A stretch of 64,000 bases of DNA from Opitutaceae bacterium EW11 (GCA_003054665.1 QAYY01000001.1:237501-301500), one strand, 5' to 3'; counted from the first letter of the stretch, positions 53,971 through 63,435 are shown. Translations and numbers: made by a program. Notes: a model not told the origin generated them from the letters alone.

Positions 53971-53994
53971 GCTTACGCGGGACATAGCGTAAGC
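53971..53994. promoter_or_regulatory. Perfect inverted repeat between the RDD and sigma genes
   Basis: GCTTACGC (53971-53978) and GCGTAAGC (53987-53994) with an eight-base spacer. It could be the operator of the downstream sigma gene, whose start is at 53830, or a terminator hairpin after the RDD gene; no T-run follows on either strand. Confidence 0.4.
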
Positions 53995-54039
53995 AGGGGG
54001 CGCGCCAAAGCAGCCACGCAGAGCTTCTGCGGCCACCCA

Positions 54040-54819
54040 TCACTCGCCTGCCGGAGCTCGATTCACATACAGCACGTCCACCACGTTCCGCACAAACTGC
54101 TCGTCCGAAACCCCTTCAATTGCCTCCGCAGGGACGGGAGTGAGGCTGCGGAAATGGTTCGCCAGCACGGAAAAGAGCCTTACCCGCGCCTCAGCGTCCA
54201 GCCGTTCGCGCCGGGCCAAGGCCTGCCATGCCGCTCGCGCTTCGCGTGGGTCTACCGCCTGGCGAAGCCTCGCCACGACAGGAGGATGAGCGCGAAGGGA
54301 GTTATATTTCTCGTTTCCAAATACCGACGGGTCCGGCGCCGGCTCGGGCGGCTCCCAGATCACGAGCGTCCCGGCCGCCAGATCGCCCAAACGCTGGCTG
54401 CGGCGCGACAAAAGCCCCGCCGCTCCGCCCACGAGGTAGGCACCCGGCAGCACATCGACAAATCGGAGCAGGTTTCGGAGCGCGATTTGGGAAAACGTCA
54501 GACGCAGGCCACGTTCGTCGACGACCCGCAGCCGCATCAACCGCTTTCCGAGAGTCTGCCCGCGCCAACGCCATTCGGCGATCATCCGGTATCCCTGGGA
54601 GAGAAGAAAGTATCCCACCACCGCAACCAGGTTCGCCACGTCCGTGCCGACGATGCTCAGGAGCATCAGAAAAATGCCCACCACACTCCAGGCCGCTGCC
54701 ACGACAGCCGTATCGATGCTGAGGGCCACCGCTCGCAGAACCGGACTCGCGAGCCGATACGAAAAAGTCACGCCTTCCGGCGTCCGCACCTGCCAACTTT
54801 GGACCCGGTCGTCGCTCAC
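54040..54819 (-). CDS. RDD family membrane protein
   Basis: A 259-residue protein of the RDD family with about three transmembrane helices (about 33-60, 62-80, 135-155) and the motif LASPVLRAVALSIDTAVVA with the Arg-x-x-Asp core, followed by a helical C-terminal region. GTG at 54819 has AAAGGAG about eight bases upstream, and its GTGA overlaps the stop of the SpoIIM-like gene. It is the last of the ten-gene MoxR cluster. Confidence 0.85.
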   Translation of the reverse strand: MSDDRVQSWQVRTPEGVTFSYRLASPVLRAVALSIDTAVVAAAWSVVGIFLMLLSIVGTDVANLVAVVGYFLLSQGYRMIAEWRWRGQTLGKRLMRLRVVDERGLRLTFSQIALRNLLRFVDVLPGAYLVGGAAGLLSRRSQRLGDLAAGTLVIWEPPEPAPDPSVFGNEKYNSLRAHPPVVARLRQAVDPREARAAWQALARRERLDAEARVRLFSVLANHFRSLTPVPAEAIEGVSDEQFVRNVVDVLYVNRAPAGE

Positions 54820-55820
54820 GGACGGCTCTCCTTTCGATTCCGCCCCGCCCGAGCCAGGAACCACGTCAGCGCTGTCGCCTCGACGAGCCCGAAGACGATT
54901 TTCACCCAGTACGGGATTACCGGCTCGTGGTACTGCGAAAGAAACGCCTCCACCACTCCTGCCCAAACGAGCATCAGGGCAGCACCAAAACACAAAGTCA
55001 CCACGTCCGGCGCAACCTCCCGCAGCCGGCTAGAAAGCGGCGCACGACGTCCGCGCCCGAGGAGGGCCGACGCCAATACGAGCCCCGCCTGCCCGCCGAC
55101 AAGGATCGCCGGGATCTCGACGGTCCCGTGAGGCAGAAGCCAGCCGGCGAGAAACACGCCCTGGCCGGCGAGCAGGTAATCGACGGCCACGGCCCCGAGG
55201 ATCACTCCGTTGTAGAAAAGGAGGACGATCGTGCCGACGCCGTAAGTCATGCCGAGACCGACAGCCGTCAGCGTCACCTGGGTGTTGTGCGTCATCAGTT
55301 GGCCGGAAAACGCCGCCTTGTGGCCCGAGAGATCCTTGCCGCGCTGCTGCTCTTCGCGAGCGACGCGCTCCGAGGGGTCCCCTTGAAGGTGGGCAAACGG
55401 AAGCAGCACTTCCTTCGCATCGGGATCGAAACCCGCCGCAAAACCGCCGAAAGCGACGCCCACGAGCGTCAAAACAACCGCGAGCCCGAACGCGCCGATG
55501 CGGCGCCGAAACGTGTTCGGCCAGACAACGGTGAACCAATGCCAGAGGCGGAAGCGACGCCCGCCCTCCCTCGCCCCGTGAATCTCGGCGTAGCCGCGAG
55601 CCACCAATCTTTCGAGAAACCCCCGCGTCTCCGGCTCCGCTGCGAATGTCGCCAGTCGCGCGAGATCCGCGGAAGCGCGCTGGTAGAGGCGCTCGAGATT
55701 CCGAGCCTCGTCCACGGTGAGCTGGCGCCAGGGATCCCGCGCAAGCCGCTCGAGCGTGACATCGAGCTCGAGCCATTTGGGCCGCTCCTCCGCGATGAAC
55801 TTGTCGAGGTTGACGATCAT
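54816..55820 (-). CDS. Stage II sporulation protein M-like membrane protein
   Basis: A 334-residue membrane protein with a cytoplasmic helical N terminus (ERPKWLELDVTLERLARDPW) and about five transmembrane helices from residue 105. The family motif THNTQVTLTAVGLGMTYGVG and LPHGTVEIPAILVGG are SpoIIM-like. The organism is not a spore former as far as one can tell, and in such operons this family accompanies MoxR and DUF58. It starts eight bases after the DUF58 gene. Confidence 0.88.
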   Translation of the reverse strand: MIVNLDKFIAEERPKWLELDVTLERLARDPWRQLTVDEARNLERLYQRASADLARLATFAAEPETRGFLERLVARGYAEIHGAREGGRRFRLWHWFTVVWPNTFRRRIGAFGLAVVLTLVGVAFGGFAAGFDPDAKEVLLPFAHLQGDPSERVAREEQQRGKDLSGHKAAFSGQLMTHNTQVTLTAVGLGMTYGVGTIVLLFYNGVILGAVAVDYLLAGQGVFLAGWLLPHGTVEIPAILVGGQAGLVLASALLGRGRRAPLSSRLREVAPDVVTLCFGAALMLVWAGVVEAFLSQYHEPVIPYWVKIVFGLVEATALTWFLARAGRNRKESRP

Positions 55821-55828
55821 GGCACGGT

Positions 55829-57163
55829 TCAGAGCAGTTGGCGCTGTTTCACCGCGAGGTACTGGGTTACCAGCTCGGCCGCCAGCGTTTCGTGCTCCAG
55901 CAAGCTCGCCGTCACACCGAGCGGCTTGAGCGTCTGGGCGAGCGATTTCGCCTCGGTCCAGCGCGCGTGCCCTGCGAGCTTGGAGTAAACTTCGTCGGAA
56001 TCGGCGATCTCCTCACCCGAAAAGAGACGTTCCACGCCGGGAGCGCGGAGCTGGTTGACGAAAACCAGGTGCTGGCGGGAGAGCAGCTTCACGTGCCGGG
56101 CGAAATCCTCGGCAAGCACGGGATCGGCGAGATCGGTGAGAAAAACCAGGAGCGCGCGCCTACGGATACGGCTTCGCAGATGCCGGACGACTTCGGCCAT
56201 GTCGGGCGATACCTGGCTCGGTTTCAGCCGGTAGATCGCCTCGCGGCACGCCGCGTAATGACCTTCGCCGTACCCGGCCTTCAACGACAGGCGAACCCGG
56301 TCGTCGTACACCATCAGGCCGAAATGATCGCCCTGACGCTCAGCCGCCAGCAACAGGACCAGCGCGGCGGTGAGATAGCGCTCGAGCGCCGTCTGCCTGA
56401 CACCCTCGTGAACCAAGGGTCGGGCGCTCAGGCGGGAGGCATCGAGGATGACATAGATCTCCTGGGTGCGCTCGACTTGGAACACCTTCGTCACCGGATG
56501 GCCGCGCTTCGCCGTGGCCTTCCAGTGGATTTCGTCGAAGCCGTCGCCGGGCAGATACTCGCGGAGTTTCTCGAATTCGCGCCCGCGCCCCACCGTTCGC
56601 TGGAGTTTGGCCCCGAACTGTCCTCGCGCGAGAAATAGCGCCGCCAGTTGGCGCCGTTCGCTGAAAAGGTTCGGATATACCCTCAGTTCGCACGGAACGC
56701 TCCACCGTCGGCGAAGGGTCCAGAGCCGAAACCGGGAGAAAAACTCGAAACAGGCCAGCACCGACGAATCGCGTCCGCGCGAGCGGGGTGTCGCCATCCA
56801 ATCGATACGCGACTGCTTCGCGTCGCCCGGAAGATCGATCCACAGCTCCTCCACCGCCGGGGTGAACGTCGCGGGCAGCCCCAGCGCGAAACGGATTCGG
56901 AGCGCCGCAGGCCTCGGACGGACGAACGTCACGGGGATCGCGCCGGCCCGATCCTTCGAGAAGCGGACGACATCGGGCACCTCGATCGCGATCTCGGCGG
57001 GTCGGGCAAGGCCGAGGATCAGGTCCAACAACGCCACCACGAAGGCCCCGACGCCGAGCAGCAACGCGAGCGGCCTCAACGAGGCCAACGGTCCCGCCGC
57101 CGCCGCAACCGGGACGAGGGCTGCGACGACCACGAGCAATCGTTGCGCGGGGACCGGCGTCAT
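55829..57163 (-). CDS. DUF58 domain protein of the MoxR operon
   Basis: A 444-residue protein with an N-terminal hydrophobic pair (8-50), a beta domain and the DUF58 motif REYLPGDGFDEIHWKATAKRG near 205-225, followed by a von Willebrand A-like domain (IYVILDASRLSARP; the usual DxSxS site is only partly kept). MoxR ATPases are thought to remodel or activate such partners. It follows MoxR by three bases. Confidence 0.9.
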   Translation of the reverse strand: MTPVPAQRLLVVVAALVPVAAAAGPLASLRPLALLLGVGAFVVALLDLILGLARPAEIAIEVPDVVRFSKDRAGAIPVTFVRPRPAALRIRFALGLPATFTPAVEELWIDLPGDAKQSRIDWMATPRSRGRDSSVLACFEFFSRFRLWTLRRRWSVPCELRVYPNLFSERRQLAALFLARGQFGAKLQRTVGRGREFEKLREYLPGDGFDEIHWKATAKRGHPVTKVFQVERTQEIYVILDASRLSARPLVHEGVRQTALERYLTAALVLLLAAERQGDHFGLMVYDDRVRLSLKAGYGEGHYAACREAIYRLKPSQVSPDMAEVVRHLRSRIRRRALLVFLTDLADPVLAEDFARHVKLLSRQHLVFVNQLRAPGVERLFSGEEIADSDEVYSKLAGHARWTEAKSLAQTLKPLGVTASLLEHETLAAELVTQYLAVKQRQLL

Positions 57164-57166
57164 GGC

Positions 57167-58132
57167 CTAGCGGGGCACCGCCACCTGTTCGAGTATCCGA
57201 CCAAGCACTTCATCGAGCGTAAGCCCTTCGATCTCGAATTCCGGACGAAGCACCAAGCGATGGCCGAGCACGGCGGGGGCGAGACCGCGCACGTCGTCCG
57301 GGCTGACGAAGTCCCTTCCGTCGAGCGCCGCCCGGGCCCGGCTGCCGAGCAAGAGGGCCTGCGTCGCGCGCGGACCGGCCCCAACCAGCACGCTCTCGTG
57401 CTGGCGCGTGGCCCGCACGAGGTCGACGATGTAGCCCACCAGTTCTTCGCGCACCATGACCGCGTCCAGCGCCTGGCGCACCGATCCAAGTTCGCCGGCC
57501 GCCAGCACGGGCTTCACTCCACCGTGGGTGAGCACCGCCTCCGGCGATTCCGAGCCGAGCGTCCGTCGCGCCAAGGTGAGCTCCTGCTCCCGCGACGGAG
57601 GCTCCATCTTGATCTTCACCATGAACCGATCCTTCTGCGCCTCCGGTAACGGATACGTGCCTTCCGAATCGGCCGGATTCTGCGTGGCGAAAACCGTGAA
57701 GTTGGCGTCCAGCGGATGCGTCTCCCGGTCGATGCTGACGGCGCGCTCCTGCATGGCCTGGAGCAGCGCCGCCTGCGTTTTTGCGGGAGCGCGGTTGATT
57801 TCGTCGGCGAGCAGGAAGGTCGTGAAAACCGGTCCGGGGATCAGCGTGAACTGGTTGCTCTGAAGGTTAAATACGTTCGTTCCCGTGATGTCCGCCGGCA
57901 TCAGATCCGGCGTAAACTGCACACGTCCGCTCGGCACGCCGAGCACTTGTCCGAGCGTCCGGACGAGCAGCGTCTTCGCCACGCCCGGCACACCTTCGAC
58001 GAGCGCATGGTTGCGGGTGAGCAGCGTGATCAGGGCCAGATCGACGACCGGTTCCTGGCCGATGATCACCTTGGCGATCTCGGCTCTGGCGGCAGAAAGC
58101 GTGGACGCGAATCTTTCGAGGACGGGGTTCAT
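57167..58132 (-). CDS. MoxR family AAA+ ATPase
   Basis: A 321-residue AAA+ ATPase with Walker A GVPGVAKT at 47-54, Walker B FLLADEINRAPAKTQ near 105-120, sensor 1 ATQNPADSEGTYPLPEAQKDRF and C-terminal lid. MoxR ATPases act as chaperones for partner proteins encoded beside them. It lies four bases after the DUF4350 gene and leads into DUF58. Confidence 0.96.
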   Translation of the reverse strand: MNPVLERFASTLSAARAEIAKVIIGQEPVVDLALITLLTRNHALVEGVPGVAKTLLVRTLGQVLGVPSGRVQFTPDLMPADITGTNVFNLQSNQFTLIPGPVFTTFLLADEINRAPAKTQAALLQAMQERAVSIDRETHPLDANFTVFATQNPADSEGTYPLPEAQKDRFMVKIKMEPPSREQELTLARRTLGSESPEAVLTHGGVKPVLAAGELGSVRQALDAVMVREELVGYIVDLVRATRQHESVLVGAGPRATQALLLGSRARAALDGRDFVSPDDVRGLAPAVLGHRLVLRPEFEIEGLTLDEVLGRILEQVAVPR

Positions 58133-58136
58133 AAAG

Positions 58137-59360
58137 TCATCTGCGTTTCAACGCCCGCACGATGGCGTTGTAGCGCTCGGGCACCGAGGCATTCGGAGGA
58201 AGGGCGGCAAGCGCGGCATGAACCCGGGCTTCATCGGAGGATCGTGTCGCCTGTTTCCATTCCCCGATACAACAGGATATCAGATCGGCCGGCTTCACGG
58301 CCCGGCGCAGGAGCGCTTCAAGCCCCGCCGTCTGGCTGTACGCGAGCTCCGTTTCCTCCGACTCGGGCAAAGGTGGGACGAACAACGCCGTGCGCCTCCA
58401 AATGAAGAGAGCGGCAAGAACCAGCGCGAGGGCTGCGGCTCCCGTCAGCCCATAGCGACGGGCAAGCGCGGCAATGCCGAGGTCCTCCTTCACGCCGAGG
58501 TGCGTTTCGCAGAAAACGACGGAGGCCTGTGAGCCGACGAGCCACGACAGCAGTTCCGGAAACCGTCGGTCCCGGAGGGCTTCGTTGCTCAGGAAGTAGG
58601 CGTCGCTCGCCAGGACGATGCTTCCCAAGCCGCGGCTGCGCTCGATCAGCACGGGGAACGATGCCCGGGTGTACAGCGACTTCCAACCCACCCGGGCCAG
58701 GGCGGCGGACGAGGCGACCGAGTTGGACGAGCCGGACGAGGCGTCGAAGTACACTTCGCTCTTCCAAGGAAGGGTCGGCGGCAGCCGGTCGGCGGCACCC
58801 TCAACACGCACAGCACCCTGACCGCGATCAGCCATCCAGCGTAGCTTCGCCGCGACGCCCCAGAGCTGAACCCAATCGGTTCGCCTCAAACGTTCCGGCA
58901 ATTCCGCCTCCCGTTTCGCCTCTTCCTCCTCGCGCTTCTTTTTCCGAGCCGCCTCCGCGGGCGATCCTTTGCGAACCGAAGCCGGCGCACTCTGCGGCGT
59001 CAGTTCCGGGGCAAAAACCACCACGATCCGCGAACCTCCGCGGACCAGGGCGTCGAGCGCATCGGACTCCTGCCGCACAAAACCCGCCCAAGCCTCCCGC
59101 GTCATTCCGGGAAGGATGATTGTCGCCGGTCTCGACGTATCCAGTTTTTGAAATGGCCTCATCCAACGTCTCACCGTCAGGCCCGGCATTTCAGACAGGG
59201 CCTCGAAATAGGCCCGGGTGCCGAGCGGATCCGCACGGAGGGTCGAATACGGTGGAAACAAATCCCCGCCCGAAAGCCGGTCGGAGTAGAGGCGCGCAAA
59301 ACCGACGATCAGGAAAAGCACGATCGCGACGAAACCCAGGATCTGCAGGCGCCGACTCAT
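58137..59360 (-). CDS. DUF4350 domain protein
   Basis: A 407-residue protein with an N-terminal transmembrane helix (7-25), a periplasmic-type domain with the DUF4350 pattern (PYSTLRADPLGTRAYFEAL, later YFLSNEALRDRRFPELLSWL) and a second helix near 310-330, followed by a cytoplasmic helical tail. The central stretch (EEEEAKREAELPERLRR) is highly charged. DUF4350 proteins are regular members of MoxR/DUF58/DUF4129 clusters. It overlaps the DUF4129-like gene by four bases. Confidence 0.85.
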   Translation of the reverse strand: MSRRLQILGFVAIVLFLIVGFARLYSDRLSGGDLFPPYSTLRADPLGTRAYFEALSEMPGLTVRRWMRPFQKLDTSRPATIILPGMTREAWAGFVRQESDALDALVRGGSRIVVVFAPELTPQSAPASVRKGSPAEAARKKKREEEEAKREAELPERLRRTDWVQLWGVAAKLRWMADRGQGAVRVEGAADRLPPTLPWKSEVYFDASSGSSNSVASSAALARVGWKSLYTRASFPVLIERSRGLGSIVLASDAYFLSNEALRDRRFPELLSWLVGSQASVVFCETHLGVKEDLGIAALARRYGLTGAAALALVLAALFIWRRTALFVPPLPESEETELAYSQTAGLEALLRRAVKPADLISCCIGEWKQATRSSDEARVHAALAALPPNASVPERYNAIVRALKRR

Positions 59361-61024
59361 CGAACCGCTCCCCCGAATTCGTCCGCCCAGGCCTTCACCC
59401 GCTCGCCGGCGGCTTCGGCCCGTCCGTACCAAACCGACTCGAACTCGCGCCGCCGCTCCGCGAAAGCCCGCACGACTTCAGGAAATGCCGCCGCGCGCCG
59501 CCGCAGTTCCCGCTCGTAATCGAGGTTCGTCTTCGACTTTCCGAGCGAGAGCAGTCCCTCGGCGGCGAGACGCGCCAGAGTCGCCAGATAGAGCGCCCTC
59601 AATGCGAGACGCCACTCGCCGCGCGCCATCTGCTCGCGGGCGAGTGCGAGCCACCCGTCGGCCGGGAGCTGCGCGGCCTGCACGGAGTCGTCGGTCAGAT
59701 CCGGCCGCGCGGAGACCGGCCGGGCAGAAATCGGTCGCACGGGCGCCTGTCGCCGCTGCCGCACGATCACGACGAGAAGCGCGACCAGCAAACCAACCGC
59801 CAGGAGAATGAGCCCGTAGAGGAGCACCCGAAGAAGCACGAGCCCGCCTCCCGGCGCAGGGCGTTTCTCGCCCGACGACGTCGGGAACAAGTCCCGCAGC
59901 CAGCGGGCAACCCGTTCAATGAACCGAAAGACCGACCGCGCCATCGACCGCAGAGCCTCGAACGATTGACGGACGAACCTCTTCACCGAGCCCTCCTCCG
60001 CGGTATCCGCGCTTTTTTCCCGCAGGGCTGGCCTGAGACGCCATTCGAACTCGGGCTGCGCGAGCACCCGATCGATTGCGCCGTCGAGTTCCTTTGCTGG
60101 AACGACGGTCCCCGTGGAAAGTTTCTCCGCCGGTTCACCGGAAGCCCCCCGTAGCGGACGATCCACTACGAACGTAATCATCAGCAACGCCGCCAGAACC
60201 AAGCCCGCCCGTCGAGCGCGAGCAGCCGCCGCCAACTCCACCTGCAGGTCTTCACCCGAACGCTGGGAACGTCCGTAGAAAACGCGCAGCACGTAGAACG
60301 CCTTCACCAGCGGATCCACAGCGAGCCAGGTGAGTGCGCAAACCGACGCGAGGAAGGTCGTGTTCAGTCCCCACCAGCCGGTGAAGCCGAAGAGATTCTG
60401 GATTCCGAAAAACCGGTTGGCCACCCACGGCAGGACATAAAACGCCGCTGCGACATTGAGCAGGGCGGCGGAGGCGATGACGGAAAGAAAAAGCAGGCCG
60501 AGATGATTCTGCTTCGGCCATCGCTTCGCCTCGATCGCGGCTTCGGCCGTCAGCCCCTGCCCGTTCTCGTTCTCAAGACCAAGGACGGTGGCGTTCTGGA
60601 AAAACGCATATACCCAGCCAAACGGGAAGCTCAGCACGAGCGAGATCGGGACGGCGATGGCTCCCCAGGCTTGCACGCGCAGCTGCGTCGCCGAGAGCCG
60701 TAGCAGCCGCTTGAGCGAGAGGCTTGGCGGGGCCGCTCCGAGCCGGCGCGCCAGGAGCCTCGCGCAGAACTCCGACTGCGCGGCCTTCATCCCGGCGAAC
60801 AGCAGCACGAGCCCCAGGGCGAACCACGCCACCTGCGCCTCGCTGGGCGCAAACCAGGTCGTACGGGCCCAGAAGAAGAGGAACGCCAGCACCCAGGCTC
60901 CGGTGCCGGCATAGTAGACCGACCAGGACGCAAGGTCCGTCGTGCGGAGGAGATGAATCGCCTCTTCGATCAGCCGCACGGGTTGCGGCTCCGAAAGCCG
61001 GACGGCGTCACTTTTCCGGTTCAT
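59357..61024 (-). CDS. Large membrane protein with DUF4129-like C terminus
   Basis: A 555-residue protein with about six helices (44-62, 66-85, 115-140, 180-205, 225-250, 275-295), a periplasmic stretch rich in Glu and Arg, a further helix near 395-420, and a C-terminal cytoplasmic domain resembling DUF4129 (DGWLALAREQMARGEWRLAL, YLATLARLAAEGLLSLGKS). It overlaps the B-box gene by 17 bases. Confidence 0.75.
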   Translation of the reverse strand: MNRKSDAVRLSEPQPVRLIEEAIHLLRTTDLASWSVYYAGTGAWVLAFLFFWARTTWFAPSEAQVAWFALGLVLLFAGMKAAQSEFCARLLARRLGAAPPSLSLKRLLRLSATQLRVQAWGAIAVPISLVLSFPFGWVYAFFQNATVLGLENENGQGLTAEAAIEAKRWPKQNHLGLLFLSVIASAALLNVAAAFYVLPWVANRFFGIQNLFGFTGWWGLNTTFLASVCALTWLAVDPLVKAFYVLRVFYGRSQRSGEDLQVELAAAARARRAGLVLAALLMITFVVDRPLRGASGEPAEKLSTGTVVPAKELDGAIDRVLAQPEFEWRLRPALREKSADTAEEGSVKRFVRQSFEALRSMARSVFRFIERVARWLRDLFPTSSGEKRPAPGGGLVLLRVLLYGLILLAVGLLVALLVVIVRQRRQAPVRPISARPVSARPDLTDDSVQAAQLPADGWLALAREQMARGEWRLALRALYLATLARLAAEGLLSLGKSKTNLDYERELRRRAAAFPEVVRAFAERRREFESVWYGRAEAAGERVKAWADEFGGAVR

Positions 61025-61385
61025 CTTTCCCGAATTCCGGACGTTCCCAGACCGTGCCGTCGTGAAACGCCGGCGGCAGTTTCAGCAATAGGCCCGCCAG
61101 GCCGACAAACAGCAACCAGAGCGCAAACGCCCCCGCCAGCAGGGTCGCGCCCGATCGGATACGTTTCCCGACCGGAGGCCGACGGGGTCCTGCCTCAGCC
61201 GCCGCCAGCCGCGCCAGACAAGGAGCGCACAGAAGCCTTCCATCGTGTTCCACCAGGCATTCGCGGCAGAAGAACCCGCCGCACGCCGGGCACTTGCCCG
61301 CCGCTTCGCGCGTCGCGTGCCGCACGCAACGGCGCGTGCGAAGCGCAGAGGGAACAGCTGTCGCGGAAGGAACTTCGGGCGGCAT
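61008..61385 (-). CDS. B-box-type zinc finger membrane protein
   Basis: A 125-residue protein. Residues 18-60 hold a B-box-like metal site: C-x2-H, C-x2-C, C-x2-C and C-x2-C spacings (RCVRHATREAAGKCPACGGF, then FCRECLVEHD and LLCAPCLARL). A C-terminal transmembrane helix follows (about 82-102). The start ATG shares one base with the upstream stop. Zinc and a membrane anchor suggest a scaffold role. Confidence 0.75.
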   Translation of the reverse strand: MPPEVPSATAVPSALRTRRCVRHATREAAGKCPACGGFFCRECLVEHDGRLLCAPCLARLAAAEAGPRRPPVGKRIRSGATLLAGAFALWLLFVGLAGLLLKLPPAFHDGTVWERPEFGKDEPEK

Positions 61386-61894
61386 CACACGTTGGGCGGG
61401 ACAACCGATGGGACCGCGGCGGGCGTCGGCTCGACCAAGTCGGCCTGCGCAGCCTCGATCAGGGGAGTCAGGCGCCCCAGCACGTCCTCCGCTTTGCGCC
61501 GGCGGCGGATCGGCAGTTTCACGGTGCGGATCCGAGTCATCAGGGTCACGTTGCAGGTCGGACCTCGAAGCAGGTTGATCACGAGCGGCACGAGAAACAC
61601 AGCCAGGAGAACGAGACTGACAATCGGCGAACCTCCCCGGGCCCACCTCACCAGCGTTCCGAGCGCGATCAGCCCGGAGAGCACACTGAGGACCACCGTC
61701 CAGACCGTGCGCCGACTCGAGGGTGTGATGAGGAACGATTGAATGTCCCCAAACTGAAAGCGCTGGTACTGCTCGCGGTAGCCGGTCGAGGTGGCGAGCA
61801 GGAGATGATCCGGGCCCTGCCAGAGGCTGGAGTAGGAGGCCAGGCCGGCGACCGGACGGGAAAGACGAATGTAAATGCGTTCCTTCGCGGCCAT
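61385..61894 (-). CDS. Unknown two-helix membrane protein
   Basis: A 169-residue protein. The N-terminal 60 residues form a beta-rich domain (LWQGPDHLLLATSTGYREQY, QRFQFGDIQSFLI) that may be a PH-like fold, then two helices (65-83 and 90-110) and a C-terminal basic strand region. No family recognised. It sits between the two zinc-finger membrane genes, four bases after the first. Confidence 0.65.
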   Translation of the reverse strand: MAAKERIYIRLSRPVAGLASYSSLWQGPDHLLLATSTGYREQYQRFQFGDIQSFLITPSSRRTVWTVVLSVLSGLIALGTLVRWARGGSPIVSLVLLAVFLVPLVINLLRGPTCNVTLMTRIRTVKLPIRRRRKAEDVLGRLTPLIEAAQADLVEPTPAAVPSVVPPNV

Positions 61895-61898
61895 GACA

Positions 61899-62471
61899 TC
61901 AACGCAGCCAGAGTTTCAGGAGAATGAAGATCCAGCCTCCGATCTGCGCGAGGGAGGCCAGACCGGCGAGGGCAAGCCTCCAACGCCGCGGCCCATTGAC
62001 GAGACTGCCGGGTTTGTTCCAGCCGTAGATCACGAGACCGAGGGCGATCGGCGCGGTGAAAAGCGTGAAGAACCAGAGCAGCAGCGGGAGAAACGCGAGG
62101 CTCAGCGCGGCCGAATCGTAGAGGATCCGGCTGGGGATTGCGACGGCGCTGCGTTCGTTCTGCTTCGAAAGGCACGCCGGGCAGTAGGTCCCGCCGCTGG
62201 ACGGCACGGCGCAGACCGCACAGAGAAACCGCCCGCAGCCGTCGCAGACTTTCTCCGCCTGATTCTGGTGGTGAAAGAAGCACGTCGAATCCTCCGCGAG
62301 CACGACGGCCTGGGGTCGCGCGGCGGGTTTGGTCCGGGAGAGGGCGGGAAACCTGATCGCCTCAAAATCCGTGAGGCAGAAGTGGCACCGGCCAGAACGA
62401 TCGTCATGCCAATCGACCGAGCTATACGATCGACGGCATTGGGGACACTTCAGGGCCGGCGCACTCGTCAT
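61899..62471 (-). CDS. Zinc-ribbon and B-box membrane protein
   Basis: A 190-residue protein with two metal sites: an N-terminal CPQC...CHFC zinc ribbon (residues 9-32) and a B-box-like module (CFFHHQNQAEKVCDGCGRFL and C-x2-C pairs, about 64-100), followed by transmembrane helices (about 115-145 and 165-185). The start overlaps the GYF-RDD stop by four bases. It is paralogous in layout to the B-box gene two positions downstream. Confidence 0.75.
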   Translation of the reverse strand: MTSAPALKCPQCRRSYSSVDWHDDRSGRCHFCLTDFEAIRFPALSRTKPAARPQAVVLAEDSTCFFHHQNQAEKVCDGCGRFLCAVCAVPSSGGTYCPACLSKQNERSAVAIPSRILYDSAALSLAFLPLLLWFFTLFTAPIALGLVIYGWNKPGSLVNGPRRWRLALAGLASLAQIGGWIFILLKLWLR

Positions 62472-63280
62472 CTCGCGATGATCACACGCGTGTCGCAGAT
62501 CATGTCATGCAGCGCCCGCTTTTCGTCGTCGAACGCCGCAATGATATAGCCGATGTAGAGGATGATCGCGCTCACCATCTCGGCGAAATAGCGGCCGATG
62601 ATCCGGCCGTTGCTGAGATTCGAGCCGTCCGCCCGGACCACCTTCAGTCCGAGGGCCATCTTCCCCGGGGTCGCGGAGAAGCGGCTCAGGAAAAACCAGC
62701 TGTAGAGCAGGCCCAGGCCCATGTTGATCAGCATCAGAAGCCCCTGCTTGGCGAGGAGGGTGAAGATGAACGTGGGATCGTTGGCATTGATGGCGCTCTG
62801 ATGCGCGAACATTCCCATTCCGAGGATCAGCGCGATGACGCTGTTGGCGACGAAGAGGATGATGCCGTCGATGAGTTTCGCGGCAAAACGTATCCAGAAT
62901 CCGCCATAGCGGAACGAGCCCGGGAGCGTGCCGCCTTCGCGCAGCCGCTGGAAATAGGCGTCGCGATGCTCGGCGCTGATCCATTTGCCCTCGTACTGGA
63001 TCATCTCGCGCTTCGGATAGCGTTTGCCGCTCTCGGCACAGATCGCGGTGTCGTCTTCGACGGGTTTGACCGTGCCGTCGGGCGTCACGGACCCGGCGGA
63101 GGAGGCGGCCGGCGTCGGAGCCGCGGCGGGGGCGACATCCCCGTGGCGCTGCCAGTTGGCCATGCCTTGCCGCCACACCAACGTGTCTGGGCGGATAACG
63201 CCGTCTCGCAGCAGCTGTTCAAATTCCGCCTCGGTCACCGGTCCCTGCCGCTGACCATTGATCGCGTAGTACCATTGCAT
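62468..63280 (-). CDS. GYF_2 and RDD domain membrane protein
   Basis: A 270-residue protein. Residues 2-50 are a GYF_2 domain (WYYAINGQRQGPVTEAEFEQ, LVWRQGMANWQRH), which binds Pro-rich peptides. A central Cys/His-containing segment (about 80-115) leads to an RDD domain with helices from about 130 (RYGGFWIRFAAKLIDGIILF, later FLSRFSATPGKMALGLKVV). It opens the ten-gene cluster and could bind the Pro-rich stretches of nearby proteins. ATG at 63280 is chosen by family start. Confidence 0.85.
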   Translation of the reverse strand: MQWYYAINGQRQGPVTEAEFEQLLRDGVIRPDTLVWRQGMANWQRHGDVAPAAAPTPAASSAGSVTPDGTVKPVEDDTAICAESGKRYPKREMIQYEGKWISAEHRDAYFQRLREGGTLPGSFRYGGFWIRFAAKLIDGIILFVANSVIALILGMGMFAHQSAINANDPTFIFTLLAKQGLLMLINMGLGLLYSWFFLSRFSATPGKMALGLKVVRADGSNLSNGRIIGRYFAEMVSAIILYIGYIIAAFDDEKRALHDMICDTRVIIAR

Positions 63281-63435
63281 GCGTTTTGCTCCGTACTGGA
63301 TTGCCGGACACGCCGCACGAGGCAAACGGAAACGACAGCCATCAGGCAAGTTGGCGAGTTCTCGCCGGAGTCCGATCGGGCCGACACTCCCGGCTGTTTC
63401 TTTACTCCCGGCATTGCCCGTGCTTCCGTGCGGCC

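Noticed and set aside
54154-55988. Plus-strand open frames of 325 and 353 codons in the MoxR cluster
   Set aside because: Shadows of the RDD and SpoIIM-like genes, which carry membrane helices and family motifs.
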